Shown: positions 40,845 through 49,925, counted from the first letter of the stretch. The stretch is DNA of 64,000 nucleotides from Mycetocola_A sp015752285 (GCF_015752285.1 NZ_JADOUY010000009.1:1-64000); one strand, 5' to 3'. Program-made: numbers and translations. Notes: generated from the letters alone by a model not told the origin.

Positions 40845-41108
40845 TTAAGCTTGCCGGCCTTGTCGGTGCGGCAGGCCTTGTTCTGCCACAACTTTGACTT
40901 TCTCGAGGAAGGCTTGCGCAGCGAGAACATAGGAGGCCCGGATCTGGTCCATCTCTTTGGCCTGGGTGCCACGAACAGCGAAACTGTGCAGTTGCTCTAG
41001 ACGAGTTCCAGAAGATGTTGCGCTCAACCTGTAACCGGTACATGCCGCCTCATCCTGGCCTCCAACGTGACGCACGAGCGCCCACCTCTCCGGGGTTCCC
41101 TTCATCAC
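40845..41108 (-). CDS. Uncertain small open frame
   Basis: An 87-residue open frame in an otherwise empty 600-base stretch (40611-41205). The part RLEQLHSFAVRGTQAKEMDQ and SYVLAAQAFLEKVKVVAEQG could be a helical protein, but the start has no ribosome site and I recognise no family. The surrounding DNA holds a GCGCCTTTTGCGC-type small hairpin (near 40805-40820) and nothing else I can name. It may be a remnant of the DNA that lay next to the metal-resistance genes before the module inserted. Confidence 0.3.
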   Translation of the reverse strand: MMKGTPERWALVRHVGGQDEAACTGYRLSATSSGTRLEQLHSFAVRGTQAKEMDQIRASYVLAAQAFLEKVKVVAEQGLPHRQGRQA

Positions 41109-41205
41109 TTCCTGGGAATAGCAACTTCATTTGGACCCGGGTTTGCCGTTTGATTTGGCCCCACCCCGGGTAGGGGATTTCCTTGTTTGCCGCTGGTTGC
41201 GGGGG

Positions 41206-41565
41206 TCAGCCTTTCTGTGCTTGACGTGTGGTTTTGAGGCGGTAGAAATCGGTTCCGGTGGTGATGATGTGGCCTCGGGAATCGGCGATTCCGCCGTGCC
41301 ACCCGGCGAGGCCGGTGCCGTTTTCGACGGCGGTCCGGAGCCCCTCGAACTCGTCCTTTTCGATGGTGGACATCGTCATGCACTGCGTGACCAGGTCCAC
41401 GCCCGCCATGTAGTCGGTGTCGGCATAGATCTTGGGCGATTCCTCCACGCGTACCTCGAAGCCGCTGGCTTTCAGGTACGGGATGAATAGCTCCGTGGCT
41501 TCAACGGGCTGGTGCCCGTCCCAGCCGCCGCGTACCACGAGAGCGGTCTTGTGGTCGTTTGTCAT
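41206..41565 (-). pseudogene. ThuA-like gene truncated and fused to an IstB C-terminus
   Basis: From the ATG at 41565 (MTNDHKTALVVRGGWDGHQP) the frame is a ThuA-family protein up to GTGLAGWHGGIADS at about 41279, very similar to the start of the complete copy at 60469-61188. It then changes into RGHIITTGTDFYRLKTTRQA and stops. The TGTDFYRLK pattern is the C-terminal signature of IS21 IstB proteins, so the junction joins thuA to the last ~24 codons of an IstB gene by deletion. About 60% of thuA is lost. The junction marks the left edge of the xylose island. Confidence 0.75.
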
Positions 41566-41585
41566 TGGGTTCCTCTGTTTTTGTC

Positions 41586-41850
41586 TTGTCGTAGCTGGGG
41601 CGGGTTCAGCGGGAGGCGGAGGCCGCGTCCAACGCAGCCGCGGGCGGCATGATGGCGGCAAGTTCCTTGACCAGCGCGAGGGCCTGGGGTGCGCCGACCA
41701 AGTGGTCCATGCCGAGCAGGGCCAGGTCGCTGGCGGCGATGGACGCGATCCTGCCCCCCTGGCAACAACGCCCCAGCGGACAGGCTTGCCGGATGCCCGG
41801 AGCGGGTCCTGGTGACCGGTGGCAATCAACGGCGTTCCGGCAAGCAGCGG
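41586..41850 (-). pseudogene. Unidentified gene remnant beside xylB
   Basis: Directly after the xylB stop, the minus strand reads ETEPLLAGTPLIATGHQDPL and VRWGVVARGAG, then a shift within a G-run (about 41760) leads to RIASIAASDLALLGMDHLVG and ALALVKELAAIMPPAAALDA before a stop near 41608. The codon pattern looks like real protein on both sides of one frameshift, but the start is missing and I do not recognise the family. Probably a decayed gene of the xylose operon. Confidence 0.4.
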
Positions 41851-41851
41851 C

Positions 41852-43363
41852 TCAGTTTCCGGGGTCAATGTGACCGCTCGCCCTCATGTAGTTCTCCCTG
41901 ATGACCGGCCGGAAGTCGGGCGCCGGCGCGGCGTCCACCGCAACGGGCCATGCGGGGCGCTGGCCGCTGCGAGCCCAGGCTGCCTGGACGGCCGCGCCCC
42001 GGGCCACGTACTCCCCGGGGCTGGGGATGACCACGGGCAGCTCGAAGACCTGCGCCGCGATGGCCTGCACAGCGGGGTTCTGCACGGCGCCGCCTATCAG
42101 AAGGAGGCGCATTGCCGGACCGCCTTCGGCACGGAGGGCATCCAGTCCCCCGGACAGTCCGCACAGCATGCCCTCGATGGCGGCCCGGGCAATGTTGCTC
42201 CGGGTGCTGGAGGCAATGCTGAGCCCGTGGAAGCTGGCTTTGGCGTGCGGCAGGTTGGGCGTGCGCTCACCTTCGAAGTACGGCACCAGTACCACGCCCC
42301 CGGCGCCAGGTTCAGCATCAAGGGCAAGCCGCGAAAGTTCATCGAAATCCACGCCCAGGATGCCGGCCACGGAGCTCAGCACCCGCGCGGCGTTCAGCGT
42401 GACTGCGATGGGCAGGTACTCCCCGCTGGCGTCCGCGAAACCTGCCACCGTTCCGCTGGGATCGGCAACGGCCCGCGATGCCGCCGAAAACACCGTGCCG
42501 CTGGTGCCCACGGACACCACAACGTCGCCAGGCTCCGCGCCCAGCCCCAGAGCGGCGGCCGCGTTGTCCCCGGCACCGGCACCCAGCAGGATCCGGAGCC
42601 CGGGACCGGCTTGGCCTGGGAGTTCAGCCGGGGAACCGAAGCAGTCCGGGTGGATCCCTCCGGCAGCTTCCCCGGGGCCGAGGACCCGGGGCAGAACCAC
42701 GGTTCCCGGTTCCTCCGGCACGGCTTTCCCAGCGGCCTCCCTGGCGTCCCGACCGAAGGCCACCTCGAACAGGTCAAGATCGTACGCACCGGCCGAGGGG
42801 CTCCAATAGCCTGTTCCGCTGGCATCCGAGCGATCCGTGGTGAGCTGTTCCAGGTCCGGGCCCAGGGGGCTGGACCCTGTCGGGCCGTAACCGCGGAGCC
42901 GCCATGTCAGCCAGTCATGGGGCAGCGCAACGGCCGCCACCCGGTCCGCCAGCTCCGGTTCGTGGTCCCGGACCCAGCGGACCTTCGTGATGGTAAACGA
43001 TGCCACGGGGACCAGACCGGTCCGTCGGGCAAAATCCTCCGCCCCCACTTCCTCGGTGAGTGCGGCCGCTGCCCCCGCCGATCGGGTGTCATTCCACAGC
43101 AGTGCCGGCCGCACCACGTGGCCGGCGTGGTCCAGCAGCACCATGCCGTGTTGCTGGCCCCCCACCGATAGCGCGCTGTCGTCCGCCAGCCCGCCAGCGT
43201 CGTCGAACGCTGCCGACAAAGCCTGCCACCAGTGGTCCGGGTGGACTTCCGTTCCGTCCGGATGGCCGGCCCGGCCCTCGCGGACGAGCGTGCCGCTGCC
43301 GGCGTCCAGGACCACCACCTTGCAGCTTTGGGTAGAGGAGTCGACGCCGGCAACAAGTGTCAT
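41852..43363 (-). CDS. xylB: Xylulokinase
   Basis: An FGGY-family kinase, about 503 residues, that phosphorylates D-xylulose with ATP. The ATG at 43363 starts the natural MTLVAGVDSSTQSCKVVVLD; a GTG at 43378 would add five residues, and neither has a clear ribosome site. Motifs: substrate region WNDTRSAG, VVSVGTSGTVFSA (phosphate-binding), LIGGAVQNPAVQAIAAQVF (FGGY signature 2) and a normal end FRPVIRENYMRASGH. It follows xylA by 19 bases. With xylA it converts xylose to xylulose 5-phosphate for the pentose phosphate pathway. Confidence 0.95.
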   Translation of the reverse strand: MTLVAGVDSSTQSCKVVVLDAGSGTLVREGRAGHPDGTEVHPDHWWQALSAAFDDAGGLADDSALSVGGQQHGMVLLDHAGHVVRPALLWNDTRSAGAAAALTEEVGAEDFARRTGLVPVASFTITKVRWVRDHEPELADRVAAVALPHDWLTWRLRGYGPTGSSPLGPDLEQLTTDRSDASGTGYWSPSAGAYDLDLFEVAFGRDAREAAGKAVPEEPGTVVLPRVLGPGEAAGGIHPDCFGSPAELPGQAGPGLRILLGAGAGDNAAAALGLGAEPGDVVVSVGTSGTVFSAASRAVADPSGTVAGFADASGEYLPIAVTLNAARVLSSVAGILGVDFDELSRLALDAEPGAGGVVLVPYFEGERTPNLPHAKASFHGLSIASSTRSNIARAAIEGMLCGLSGGLDALRAEGGPAMRLLLIGGAVQNPAVQAIAAQVFELPVVIPSPGEYVARGAAVQAAWARSGQRPAWPVAVDAAPAPDFRPVIRENYMRASGHIDPGN

Positions 43364-43382
43364 GGGAGCGGCCGTCACGGTA

Positions 43383-44573
43383 TCAGCGGGCGCCGAGCAG
43401 GTGTTCGATGAAGAGCTGCTGCAGCTTCACGAATCCGAAGCCCTTGCCGCCGAAGTAGGCGTCGGCATCGAAGTCCTCGTAGGAAGAGCGGTCCGCGCGC
43501 AACTGCTCGTACCCTTCGCCCGGGTTGAGCGTGGGATCGCTGATTTCTGCAACCCGCGACGCCTGCAGGGCGGCCTGGACCTCGGGGTCGGCGCGGAAGG
43601 CCTCGGCGCGTTCCTTGAGCAGCAGGTAGGTCTGCATGTTGGCGGCGGCGGAGTCCCACACACCGTCGATGTCCTCAGTGCGGCTGGGCTTGTAGTCGAA
43701 GTGGCGCGGACCGTCGTAGGCGGGGCCGCCGTCGGGGCCCCCGTTTTCGAGCAGATCCACCAGGGAGAACGCGTTCTGCAGGTCGCCGTGGCCGAACACC
43801 AGGTCCTGGTCGAACTTGATGCTGCGCTGACCGTTGAGGTCGATGTGGAACAGCTTGCCCTGGTAGAGCGCCTGGGCGATGCCGTGGGTGAAGTTCAGCC
43901 CGGCCATCTGCTCGTGCCCGGTTTCGGGGTTGATGCCCACGAGTTCGGGGCGCTCCAGCGTTTCGATGAACGCCAGGGCGTGGCCCAGGGTGGGGAGGAG
44001 GATGTCGCCGCGGGGTTCATTGGGCTTAGGCTCGATGGCGAACCGGATGTTGTAGCCCTTGTCCGTGACGTAGTCGCCCAGGAGGTTCACGGCTTCGCGG
44101 TAGCGTTCCAGGGCGCCGCGGATGTCCTTGGCGACGTCGTATTCGCTGCCCTCGCGGCCACCCCACATGACGAAGGTTTCTGCACCGAGTTCGGCGGCGA
44201 GGTCGATGTTGTCCAGTACCTTGCGCAGGGCGAAGCGCCGGACGCCGCGGTCGTTGCTGGTGAAGCCGCCGTCCTTGAAGACGGGGTGGCTGAAGAGGTT
44301 GGTGGTGACCATCGGGACAACCATCCCGGTGGCCTTTAGCGCGCCGGTCAGACGGGCGATTTCGCGCTGGCGGTCTGCGGCGGAGCAGCCGAAGGGAAAG
44401 AGGTCGTTGTCGTGGAAGGTGATGCCGTACGCGCCGAGGTCGCTGAGCCTGTTGATGGCCTCGATCGTGTCCAGCGGCGGGCGGGTGGCGGAGCCGAACT
44501 GGTCCTGGGCCTCCCAGCCCACTGTCCAGAGACCGAAGGAAAACTTGTCATCACGGGTGGGCTGAATCGCCAT
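43383..44573 (-). CDS. xylA: Xylose isomerase
   Basis: A 396-residue class I xylose isomerase converting D-xylose to D-xylulose. The ATG at 44573 has GGAG six bases upstream (GGAGCATTCA) and begins MAIQPTRDDKFSFGLWTVGW. Active-site pieces are complete: catalytic His in GITFHDNDLFPFG, TTNLFSHPVFKDGGF, FVMWGGREGSEYD, metal-binding AIEPKPNEPRGDIL, and HIDLNGQRSIKFDQDL. Length is as expected for actinobacterial enzymes. It is transcribed divergently from the alditol-oxidase-like gene, with a promoter and operator-like site in the gap. Confidence 0.97.
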   Translation of the reverse strand: MAIQPTRDDKFSFGLWTVGWEAQDQFGSATRPPLDTIEAINRLSDLGAYGITFHDNDLFPFGCSAADRQREIARLTGALKATGMVVPMVTTNLFSHPVFKDGGFTSNDRGVRRFALRKVLDNIDLAAELGAETFVMWGGREGSEYDVAKDIRGALERYREAVNLLGDYVTDKGYNIRFAIEPKPNEPRGDILLPTLGHALAFIETLERPELVGINPETGHEQMAGLNFTHGIAQALYQGKLFHIDLNGQRSIKFDQDLVFGHGDLQNAFSLVDLLENGGPDGGPAYDGPRHFDYKPSRTEDIDGVWDSAAANMQTYLLLKERAEAFRADPEVQAALQASRVAEISDPTLNPGEGYEQLRADRSSYEDFDADAYFGGKGFGFVKLQQLFIEHLLGAR

Positions 44574-44623
44574 TGAATGCTCCGAAGGTAGGTGCGGGTG
44601 TTGGGGGGGGGAAACGGAATGAA

Positions 44624-44665
44624 TTGTTCTAGACACAAACATATTATGGATTTCCATGATGTCAA
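44624..44665 (-). promoter_or_regulatory. xylA promoter with operator-like inverted repeat
   Basis: Minus strand: TTGACA at 44665-44660, 16-base spacer, TATGTT at 44643-44638, a good sigma-70-type promoter. Directly downstream, TTGT-GTCTAGA-ACAA (44638-44624) is an inverted repeat over the expected transcription start, a likely site for the ROK regulator at 46073. ATG follows about 50 bases later. Confidence 0.6.
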
Positions 44666-44790
44666 CCGCTCATTCAGAAGCGAGTGGGCAGAATATCCCG
44701 CACTTTCTAGCGGAATACTGATATGTTGTGCAAAACAGCAAATTGGACATCGAAATCAGACCGCGAGACCCCGGAGTGAAGGATTCAATC

Positions 44791-46062
44791 GTGATTGATC
44801 AGATGGTGACGGAACGCAATTGGGCGGGAAACTACAGCTACCAGGCACCGCGGATGGCCCGTCCGTCCAGCGTGGCGGAACTGCAGGATTTGGTGGCCAG
44901 CGCCGGGAAGATCCGAGCGCTGGGGTCCCGTCATTCATTTAACGACATTGCAGACACTTCGGGGACCTTGGTGGTGCTGGACGGGCTCGACGCCGGCATC
45001 AGCGTCGACAGGCAGAACATGACAGTCACCGTCAGCGGCGGTACGCGCTACGGTACGCTCGCGGCAGAGCTCCAGTGCCAGGGCTTTGCCCTCCACAACC
45101 TCGCCTCGCTGCCGCACATCTCAGTGGCGGGGGCGGTCGCCACCGCCACGCATGGCTCCGGCGATAGCAACGGCAATCTCGCAACCGCCGTGGCGGCGCT
45201 TGAGCTGGCCACCGCCGACGGCAGCGTCCTCACGACCCGCCGCGGCGACGCCGACTTTGCCGGAATGGTGGTGGGACTGGGCGCACTGGGCATCGTCAGC
45301 CGCCTGACCCTGGACATTGAACCCAGCTTCGACATTGCCCAGAGTGTCTTTGAAGGCCTCGACTGGGAACAGGTCCTGGAGCGCTTCGACGAAGTGATGT
45401 CCTCAGCCTACAGCGTGAGCCTGTTCACCAACTGGAGCGGGGAAACGGTGGGCCAGGCATGGCTCAAGCGCCGGACCGACGAGGCGGTACGGCACACCGG
45501 ATGGCCGGAATTCCTCTCCGGGACGCCGGCCACAGACGCTCGGCACCCGCTTCCCGGAGTGTCCGGAAGCAACTGCACCCAGCAACTCGGCGTTCCCGGG
45601 CCCTGGTCCGGCCGGCTCGCCCACTTCCGGATGGAATTCACACCCAGCAAGGGCGACGAGCTTCAGAGCGAATACCTGATACCCCGGGAGCATGCCGTGG
45701 AGGCCATCCGCACGATGCGGAGCCTCTCCGAGATCGTCACTCCCCTGCTTCTGGTCGGGGAAATCCGCACGATAGCGGCGGACCAGCTGTGGCTGAGCCC
45801 TAACTACGGCCGTGACGGGATCGGCCTGCACTTCACCTGGCGCCAGAACGAGCCGGCGGTCAAGGCCATCCTGCCCCGTCTTGAAGCGGAGCTGGCCCCG
45901 TTCAGCGCCAGGCCGCATTGGGGCAAGCTGTTCCACGGCTGCGCCGACAGCCTCGCCCCGCTGTATCCCCGCTTTGCCGACTTCACCGCATTGGCCGGGC
46001 GGCTAGACCCGTCCGAAAAATTCCGCAACGCATTCCTGGACCGCAGGGTGTTCGGCCGCTGA
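44791..46062 (+). CDS. FAD-linked alditol/xylitol oxidase-like protein
   Basis: A 423-residue oxidoreductase of the vanillyl-alcohol-oxidase/AldO family. The GTG at 44791 is chosen because GAAGGA lies seven bases upstream. The PCMH FAD domain has IRALGSRHSFNDIADT, where the His (residue 48) is the covalent FAD attachment site in AldO-type enzymes, and LPHISVAGAVATATHGSG. The C-terminal cap ends in RPHWGKLFHGCADSLAPLYP and FRNAFLDRRVFG. Such enzymes oxidise xylitol, sorbitol or related alditols with oxygen. In a xylose operon it probably handles xylitol. Divergent from xylA. Confidence 0.88.
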   Translation: MIDQMVTERNWAGNYSYQAPRMARPSSVAELQDLVASAGKIRALGSRHSFNDIADTSGTLVVLDGLDAGISVDRQNMTVTVSGGTRYGTLAAELQCQGFALHNLASLPHISVAGAVATATHGSGDSNGNLATAVAALELATADGSVLTTRRGDADFAGMVVGLGALGIVSRLTLDIEPSFDIAQSVFEGLDWEQVLERFDEVMSSAYSVSLFTNWSGETVGQAWLKRRTDEAVRHTGWPEFLSGTPATDARHPLPGVSGSNCTQQLGVPGPWSGRLAHFRMEFTPSKGDELQSEYLIPREHAVEAIRTMRSLSEIVTPLLLVGEIRTIAADQLWLSPNYGRDGIGLHFTWRQNEPAVKAILPRLEAELAPFSARPHWGKLFHGCADSLAPLYPRFADFTALAGRLDPSEKFRNAFLDRRVFGR

Positions 46063-46072
46063 TAGTGTCACG

Positions 46073-47302
46073 ATGATGCCTCCACGTACTCCTTCCGCGT
46101 CGGCGAGCGAGCCAGACCCATCGCGCCGAAACAACTTGTCGTTGCTGACCTCCCTCGTCCATCACCACGGCGTCCTCAGCCGCGCCCAACTGACCCGGCA
46201 AACGGGGCTGAACCGTTCCACCGTCGGAACCTTGATCGGACAACTCATCTCCTTGGGGCTGGTCTATGAAACGGCGCCCGCCGGCGAGGGTCAGGTGGGC
46301 CGGCCCAGTCCGGATGTCCATCCCAGCCCGTCGATTGCGGCGCTGGCCGTCAATCCGGAAATCGACGCTGTCACCATAGGCCTGGTAGGCCTATGCGGGA
46401 AGGTGCAGAAGAAGATCCGCTTTGAAACGGAACGGATTCCGAGCGCCCGAGAAGCCGTGAATATCGCTTCCACGGTGATCGCCGGGATGCGGTCCGAGCT
46501 GGATGCCTCCTACCGGATTACCGGCATCGGCATGGCCGTGCCCGGTTTGGTGAACCGCGACGACGGCGTGGTGCGGCACGCACCACATCTGGGCTGGCGC
46601 AACGAGCCGGTTGCCCGGATGCTCAGTGAGGCAACCGGCTACCGGTGCCAGGCCGCCAACGACGCCTCCCTGAGTGCCGAAGCAGAGCTTATTTTCGGTG
46701 CCGGCGCCAGGCAGGGGAATCTGATCTATCTCAACGGCGGCGCCAGCGGCATCGGCGCCGGCATCATCGCCGACGGGCATCTGCTCAAGGGGGCCTCCGG
46801 CTACGCGGGCGAACTCGGACACACCTTTGTCCGCACCGCCGGCAAGACCTGTCACTGCGGGGCCACGGGCTGCCTGGAAACCGAAGTCTCCCAGTCCCGC
46901 CTCCTCGAACTGGCCGGCCTGAGCAGCGGCGACACCGCCGACCTCGAACAGGCACTCAGTAGCGGCAACAGCGCCGAGGTGAACGAGGAAGTCACACGCC
47001 AGCTCACTTTCCTGGGTATCGCCCTGCGCAATGCTGTGAACATTTTCAACCCCGAGGTGATCGTCCTCGACGGTTTCCTGGGCACGCTGCATGCGCTCGC
47101 CCCGGCATCACTGGACGGAATGCTTATATCCCAGGCAATGGACGGCCCCGCGGGCCAGGTGAAGATCTACCGCGCAGCGCTCGGTTCCGACCTGATGATG
47201 ATCGGGGCCGCGGAGCTGGCGTTCACACAGTTCCTGGCCGATCCTGCAGACATCGGCGCAACACCCGGCACCCTGCCGGCACCCACGTCACAGACAGGCT
47301 AA
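46073..47302 (+). CDS. xylR: ROK-family regulator of the xylose genes
   Basis: A 409-residue repressor. It has an N-terminal winged helix (RRNNLSLLTSLVHHHGVLSR and GLNRSTVGTLIGQL) and a ROK domain with GIGMAVPGLVNRDDG, GGASGIGAGIIADGHL and the zinc motif CHCGATGCLE. It starts at an ATG pair ten bases after the oxidase gene, so both share a transcript. Position between xylose genes and its ROK type support a XylR role with xylose or a related sugar as inducer, acting on the site near 44624. The symbol is given by context, not by direct evidence. Confidence 0.88.
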   Translation: MMPPRTPSASASEPDPSRRNNLSLLTSLVHHHGVLSRAQLTRQTGLNRSTVGTLIGQLISLGLVYETAPAGEGQVGRPSPDVHPSPSIAALAVNPEIDAVTIGLVGLCGKVQKKIRFETERIPSAREAVNIASTVIAGMRSELDASYRITGIGMAVPGLVNRDDGVVRHAPHLGWRNEPVARMLSEATGYRCQAANDASLSAEAELIFGAGARQGNLIYLNGGASGIGAGIIADGHLLKGASGYAGELGHTFVRTAGKTCHCGATGCLETEVSQSRLLELAGLSSGDTADLEQALSSGNSAEVNEEVTRQLTFLGIALRNAVNIFNPEVIVLDGFLGTLHALAPASLDGMLISQAMDGPAGQVKIYRAALGSDLMMIGAAELAFTQFLADPADIGATPGTLPAPTSQTG

Positions 47303-47304
47303 CC

Positions 47305-47434
47305 ATGCAGAACCAGACCATTTCACCCATGGGTGACCACCTCCAATTTCAGTCAACGCTCGAAGGCCGCCGCCAAAAGGCCGTCGTGACGGAAACTGCC
47401 GCCAGCCTGGGCGCCCTCGAAATCGACGGTGTCG
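47305..47434 (+). pseudogene. Aldose 1-epimerase stub
   Basis: Two bases after the regulator, an ATG opens MQNQTISPMGDHLQFQSTLE and QKAVVTETAASLGALEIDGV, the first strands of an aldose 1-epimerase (galactose mutarotase). Homology stops near 47434, where DNA of the convergent esterase gene begins, and the frame runs out at 47529. About 85% of the gene is gone. This is the right breakpoint of the xylose island. Confidence 0.6.
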
Positions 47435-47449
47435 CGCCGCGCGCACGTG

Positions 47450-48424
47450 TCAGGCGCCAACGAATCTTTGGCGGACCCAGTCGACCTGCTGCAGCCAGTG
47501 CGCCGTCATGCCGCCCTCGTGGCCGTTGAATTCGTAGACCTCGATGTCGCGGTCGGGGCTTTTATAGGCGTTGAATGCGGCGAAGATGCTCGAGGGAAGC
47601 ACGGTGTTATCCATGAGGCCCACCGAGAACAGCGCGGGAATACGTGCTCGCCGTGCGAAGTTCACGCCGTCAAAGTACGACAGGGTGCGGAAGGTACGAT
47701 CGACCGCATCGCGATGCACCGAGAGATAGCGGGTGATTTCGGTGAAGGGCTCGAACGGGGTTCGGCCCACTGAGTTGCGAAAGTCGCACAAGAACGGAAC
47801 GTCAGGCATGACGCCGACGGGAATATCTGAGAGCGCCGCGGCGGCAAGAGCAATTCCCCCGCCCTGGCTGGCGCCGGTGAGAACGATCTGACTGCTCACG
47901 ACACCCTCGAGCGAGGCCACGTCGTCGATGAGTCGGACAGCATCAGCGAACACGCGACGAAAATAGTAGGTGTCAGGGTCAGCGATGCCGCGGGTCATGT
48001 AACCGGAGGTTGCCGGGCCAGATCCGTGGGGGTCGGGAGTCGCACCACCAGTGCCCCAGGCGCTTCCTTGCCCACGCGTGTCCATGATGACGTGCACGAA
48101 CCCCGCAGCCGCCCACTTCAAGTGGTCGCCGGGCAGTCCGCGGCCCCCGCCGTAAGGCTGAAACTCGATGATCGCGGTGCGCGGAACAGTGTCGCGCGGG
48201 CGAACTATCCACGCGCGCACCGGCTCACCGTCGAATCCGCTGAAGGTCGCGTCGATGATCTCGAGTTCGGTGATCGGGCTGTCAATGAAACCGAGTTGCA
48301 GGGGCCCGGCGGCAGCGCGCGTTGACCTCAGCGTTCCCGCCCAGAACAGGTCAAAGTCATCAGGTTCGTGCACCAATGGCCGGTATCGTCGAAGGTCGTC
48401 GAGATCTCGATCAGTGTAGGGCAT
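47450..48424 (-). CDS. Acetyl-xylan esterase / cephalosporin-C deacetylase family (CE7)
   Basis: A 324-residue alpha/beta hydrolase that removes acetyl groups from xylo-oligosaccharides. The ATG at 48424 starts MPYTDRDLDDLRRYRPLVHE. Landmarks of the family: PAIIEF-type strand followed by YGGGRG (oxyanion region), MDTRGQGSAWGTGGATPDP, catalytic Ser in LTGASQGGGIALAAAAL, Asp in SVGLMDNTVLPSS, His in FNGHEGG. All three catalytic residues are present. There is no signal peptide, so it acts in the cytosol on imported acetylated oligosaccharides. It faces the galM stub and lies just beyond the xylose island. Confidence 0.93.
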   Translation of the reverse strand: MPYTDRDLDDLRRYRPLVHEPDDFDLFWAGTLRSTRAAAGPLQLGFIDSPITELEIIDATFSGFDGEPVRAWIVRPRDTVPRTAIIEFQPYGGGRGLPGDHLKWAAAGFVHVIMDTRGQGSAWGTGGATPDPHGSGPATSGYMTRGIADPDTYYFRRVFADAVRLIDDVASLEGVVSSQIVLTGASQGGGIALAAAALSDIPVGVMPDVPFLCDFRNSVGRTPFEPFTEITRYLSVHRDAVDRTFRTLSYFDGVNFARRARIPALFSVGLMDNTVLPSSIFAAFNAYKSPDRDIEVYEFNGHEGGMTAHWLQQVDWVRQRFVGA

Positions 48425-48494
48425 CGGTGAGGACTCTCGACTCTGTAGCGGCGCGCCGGCCATCGTTCCCGTGCGCGTGACTACCTGAATCTAC

Positions 48495-48761
48495 TCGGTT
48501 CATCCCATAAAGTAGGGGGTTCCGCGGGGGCGTCCCAGTTCGACATATACGCCGCCGCACGACGCAGGACCTCGTTCTCCTGCTCCAGAAACCGGATCCG
48601 CTTCCGCGCTTCACGCAGCTCGGCGGACTCCACGATTGTGAAACTGGGGCGGTTGCCATCTTCGACATCGGCTTGATTGTCACTCCCCTCTCACGACGCC
48701 GCGCAACAGCGACCACGTCGTCTCGGAACCCTTTCGGACAGTTACTTACCATGGTGAACAT
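48495..48761 (-). pseudogene. IS3-family OrfA, decayed
   Basis: MFTMVSNCPKGFRDDVVAVA and RRRERGVTIK start an OrfA of the IS3 type (near 48761). The helix-turn-helix is then partly deleted and the frame changes to ADVEDGNRPSFTIVESAELR, KRIRFLEQENEVLRRAAAYM and SNWDAPAEPPTLWDEPS, the leucine-zipper end, which stops near 48495. OrfB is absent. A scar just upstream of the esterase gene. Confidence 0.7.
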
Positions 48762-48989
48762 CCCTCCAGCAGCACCATCCGGCACTCCACGTAACTTGTC
48801 GATAATCCGTTCAGCAGTCCTGACTCCTCGAATGCCATTCTGGCTCTAAGCCATCTCCTTGATCTAATTTCAGGTGAGCTGCGAGTTCATGCTTGACATG
48901 GGGTAGGCACCCGTGCAGCCCTGCCTTCGGGCGACTGACTCGTCAGCGCGCGGCGCTATCCGACGAGGCATGAGTGCGTGCGCCATGCG

Positions 48990-49925
48990 CTACGGAACGC
49001 GGTAGCCTGCCGCGCGGAACAGTTCGTACCATTCGGCGCGGGTGAGAGGGACGTCCGATCCCTGCGCAGCATCCGCGACCCGCTGCGGTGTAGTCGTGCC
49101 GAGGACGACCTGAATCTGCGCGGGGTGACGTGTGATCCACGCGGTGGCGATCGCGATCGGGGGCACGTCGTAGTGTGCCGCGAGTCGGTCGATGACGGCG
49201 TTGAGTTCCGCATACTCGGGCGAGCCGAGGAACACGCCGGTGAAGAAGCCGGCCTGAAACGGCGACCAGGCCTGCACTGTGATGCGGTTGATGCGGCAGT
49301 AGTCGAGGATGCCGCCGCCATCCAGGGTCGCGGACTGGTCCAGCCCGTGCATGTTGGCCGCCACGCCCTGGGCGATGGTCGGCGCGTGGGTGACCGACAG
49401 TTGGAGTTGGTTCGCGACAATTGGCTGATTCACCGCGGTCTTGAGCAGGTCGATCTGGCGTGGGGTGTGGTTGGACACGCCGAACGCACGTACTTTGCCG
49501 GCGGCCTCGAGCTCATCGAATGCTCGAGCGACCTCGTCCGGTTCGACTAGGGCATCGGGCCGGTGAAGCAGGAGGATGTCGATGTAGTCGGTTTGAAGAG
49601 CACGCAGCGACCCCTCGACGCTCGACACGATGCGCTCGTAAGAGAAGTCGAAGTACGGGCCCTCCCGCACGATGCCTGCCTTTGTTTGGATCGTGATCTC
49701 AGCGCGCTCCGCGGCTGAGATACGCACCGCGTTGGCGAAGCGCTCCTCGCATTCGTGCATTCGTGTGCCGTAAACATCGGCGTGGTCGAAGAAGTTGATG
49801 CCGGCGTCGCGTGCCGTGGAGACGAGTGCGCGGATCTCGTCGTCGCTCTTGTCAGCGATCCGCATCAGGCCGAGGACGACGTTGGGGGCGGTCAGTCCCG
49901 CAGGGCCGACAGGAATGGATTTCAT
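48990..49925 (-). CDS. Aldo/keto reductase (YdhF-like)
   Basis: A 311-residue NADPH-dependent TIM-barrel reductase, last gene of the minus-strand operon under the DeoR regulator. The catalytic tetrad is visible: Asp and Tyr in NFFDHADVYGTRMHECEE, Lys in IQTKAGIVREG and His in DILLLHRPDALVEP; cofactor-binding VLGTTTPQRVADAA closes the barrel. The segment LQLSVTHAPTIAQGVAAN and AWSPFQAGFFTG are typical of the YdhF subgroup. Its role is probably reduction of a sugar-derived aldehyde or ketone; the substrate is not known. Confidence 0.93.
   Translation of the reverse strand: MKSIPVGPAGLTAPNVVLGLMRIADKSDDEIRALVSTARDAGINFFDHADVYGTRMHECEERFANAVRISAAERAEITIQTKAGIVREGPYFDFSYERIVSSVEGSLRALQTDYIDILLLHRPDALVEPDEVARAFDELEAAGKVRAFGVSNHTPRQIDLLKTAVNQPIVANQLQLSVTHAPTIAQGVAANMHGLDQSATLDGGGILDYCRINRITVQAWSPFQAGFFTGVFLGSPEYAELNAVIDRLAAHYDVPPIAIATAWITRHPAQIQVVLGTTTPQRVADAAQGSDVPLTRAEWYELFRAAGYRVP

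Noticed and set aside
41819..43171. 450-codon plus-strand open frame opposite xylB
   Set aside because: Antisense shadow; composition is Arg/Gly/Pro noise, while the minus strand encodes a complete xylulokinase with all motifs.
42987..44339. 450-codon plus-strand open frame opposite xylA/xylB
   Set aside because: Antisense to xylose isomerase; its Val/Glu/Gly-rich translation is the usual reverse-frame signature of GC-rich codons.
48786..48989. Possible small gene or RNA between the IS3 scar and the aldo-keto reductase
   Set aside because: No frame with a ribosome site and no convincing terminator or RNA structure was seen.
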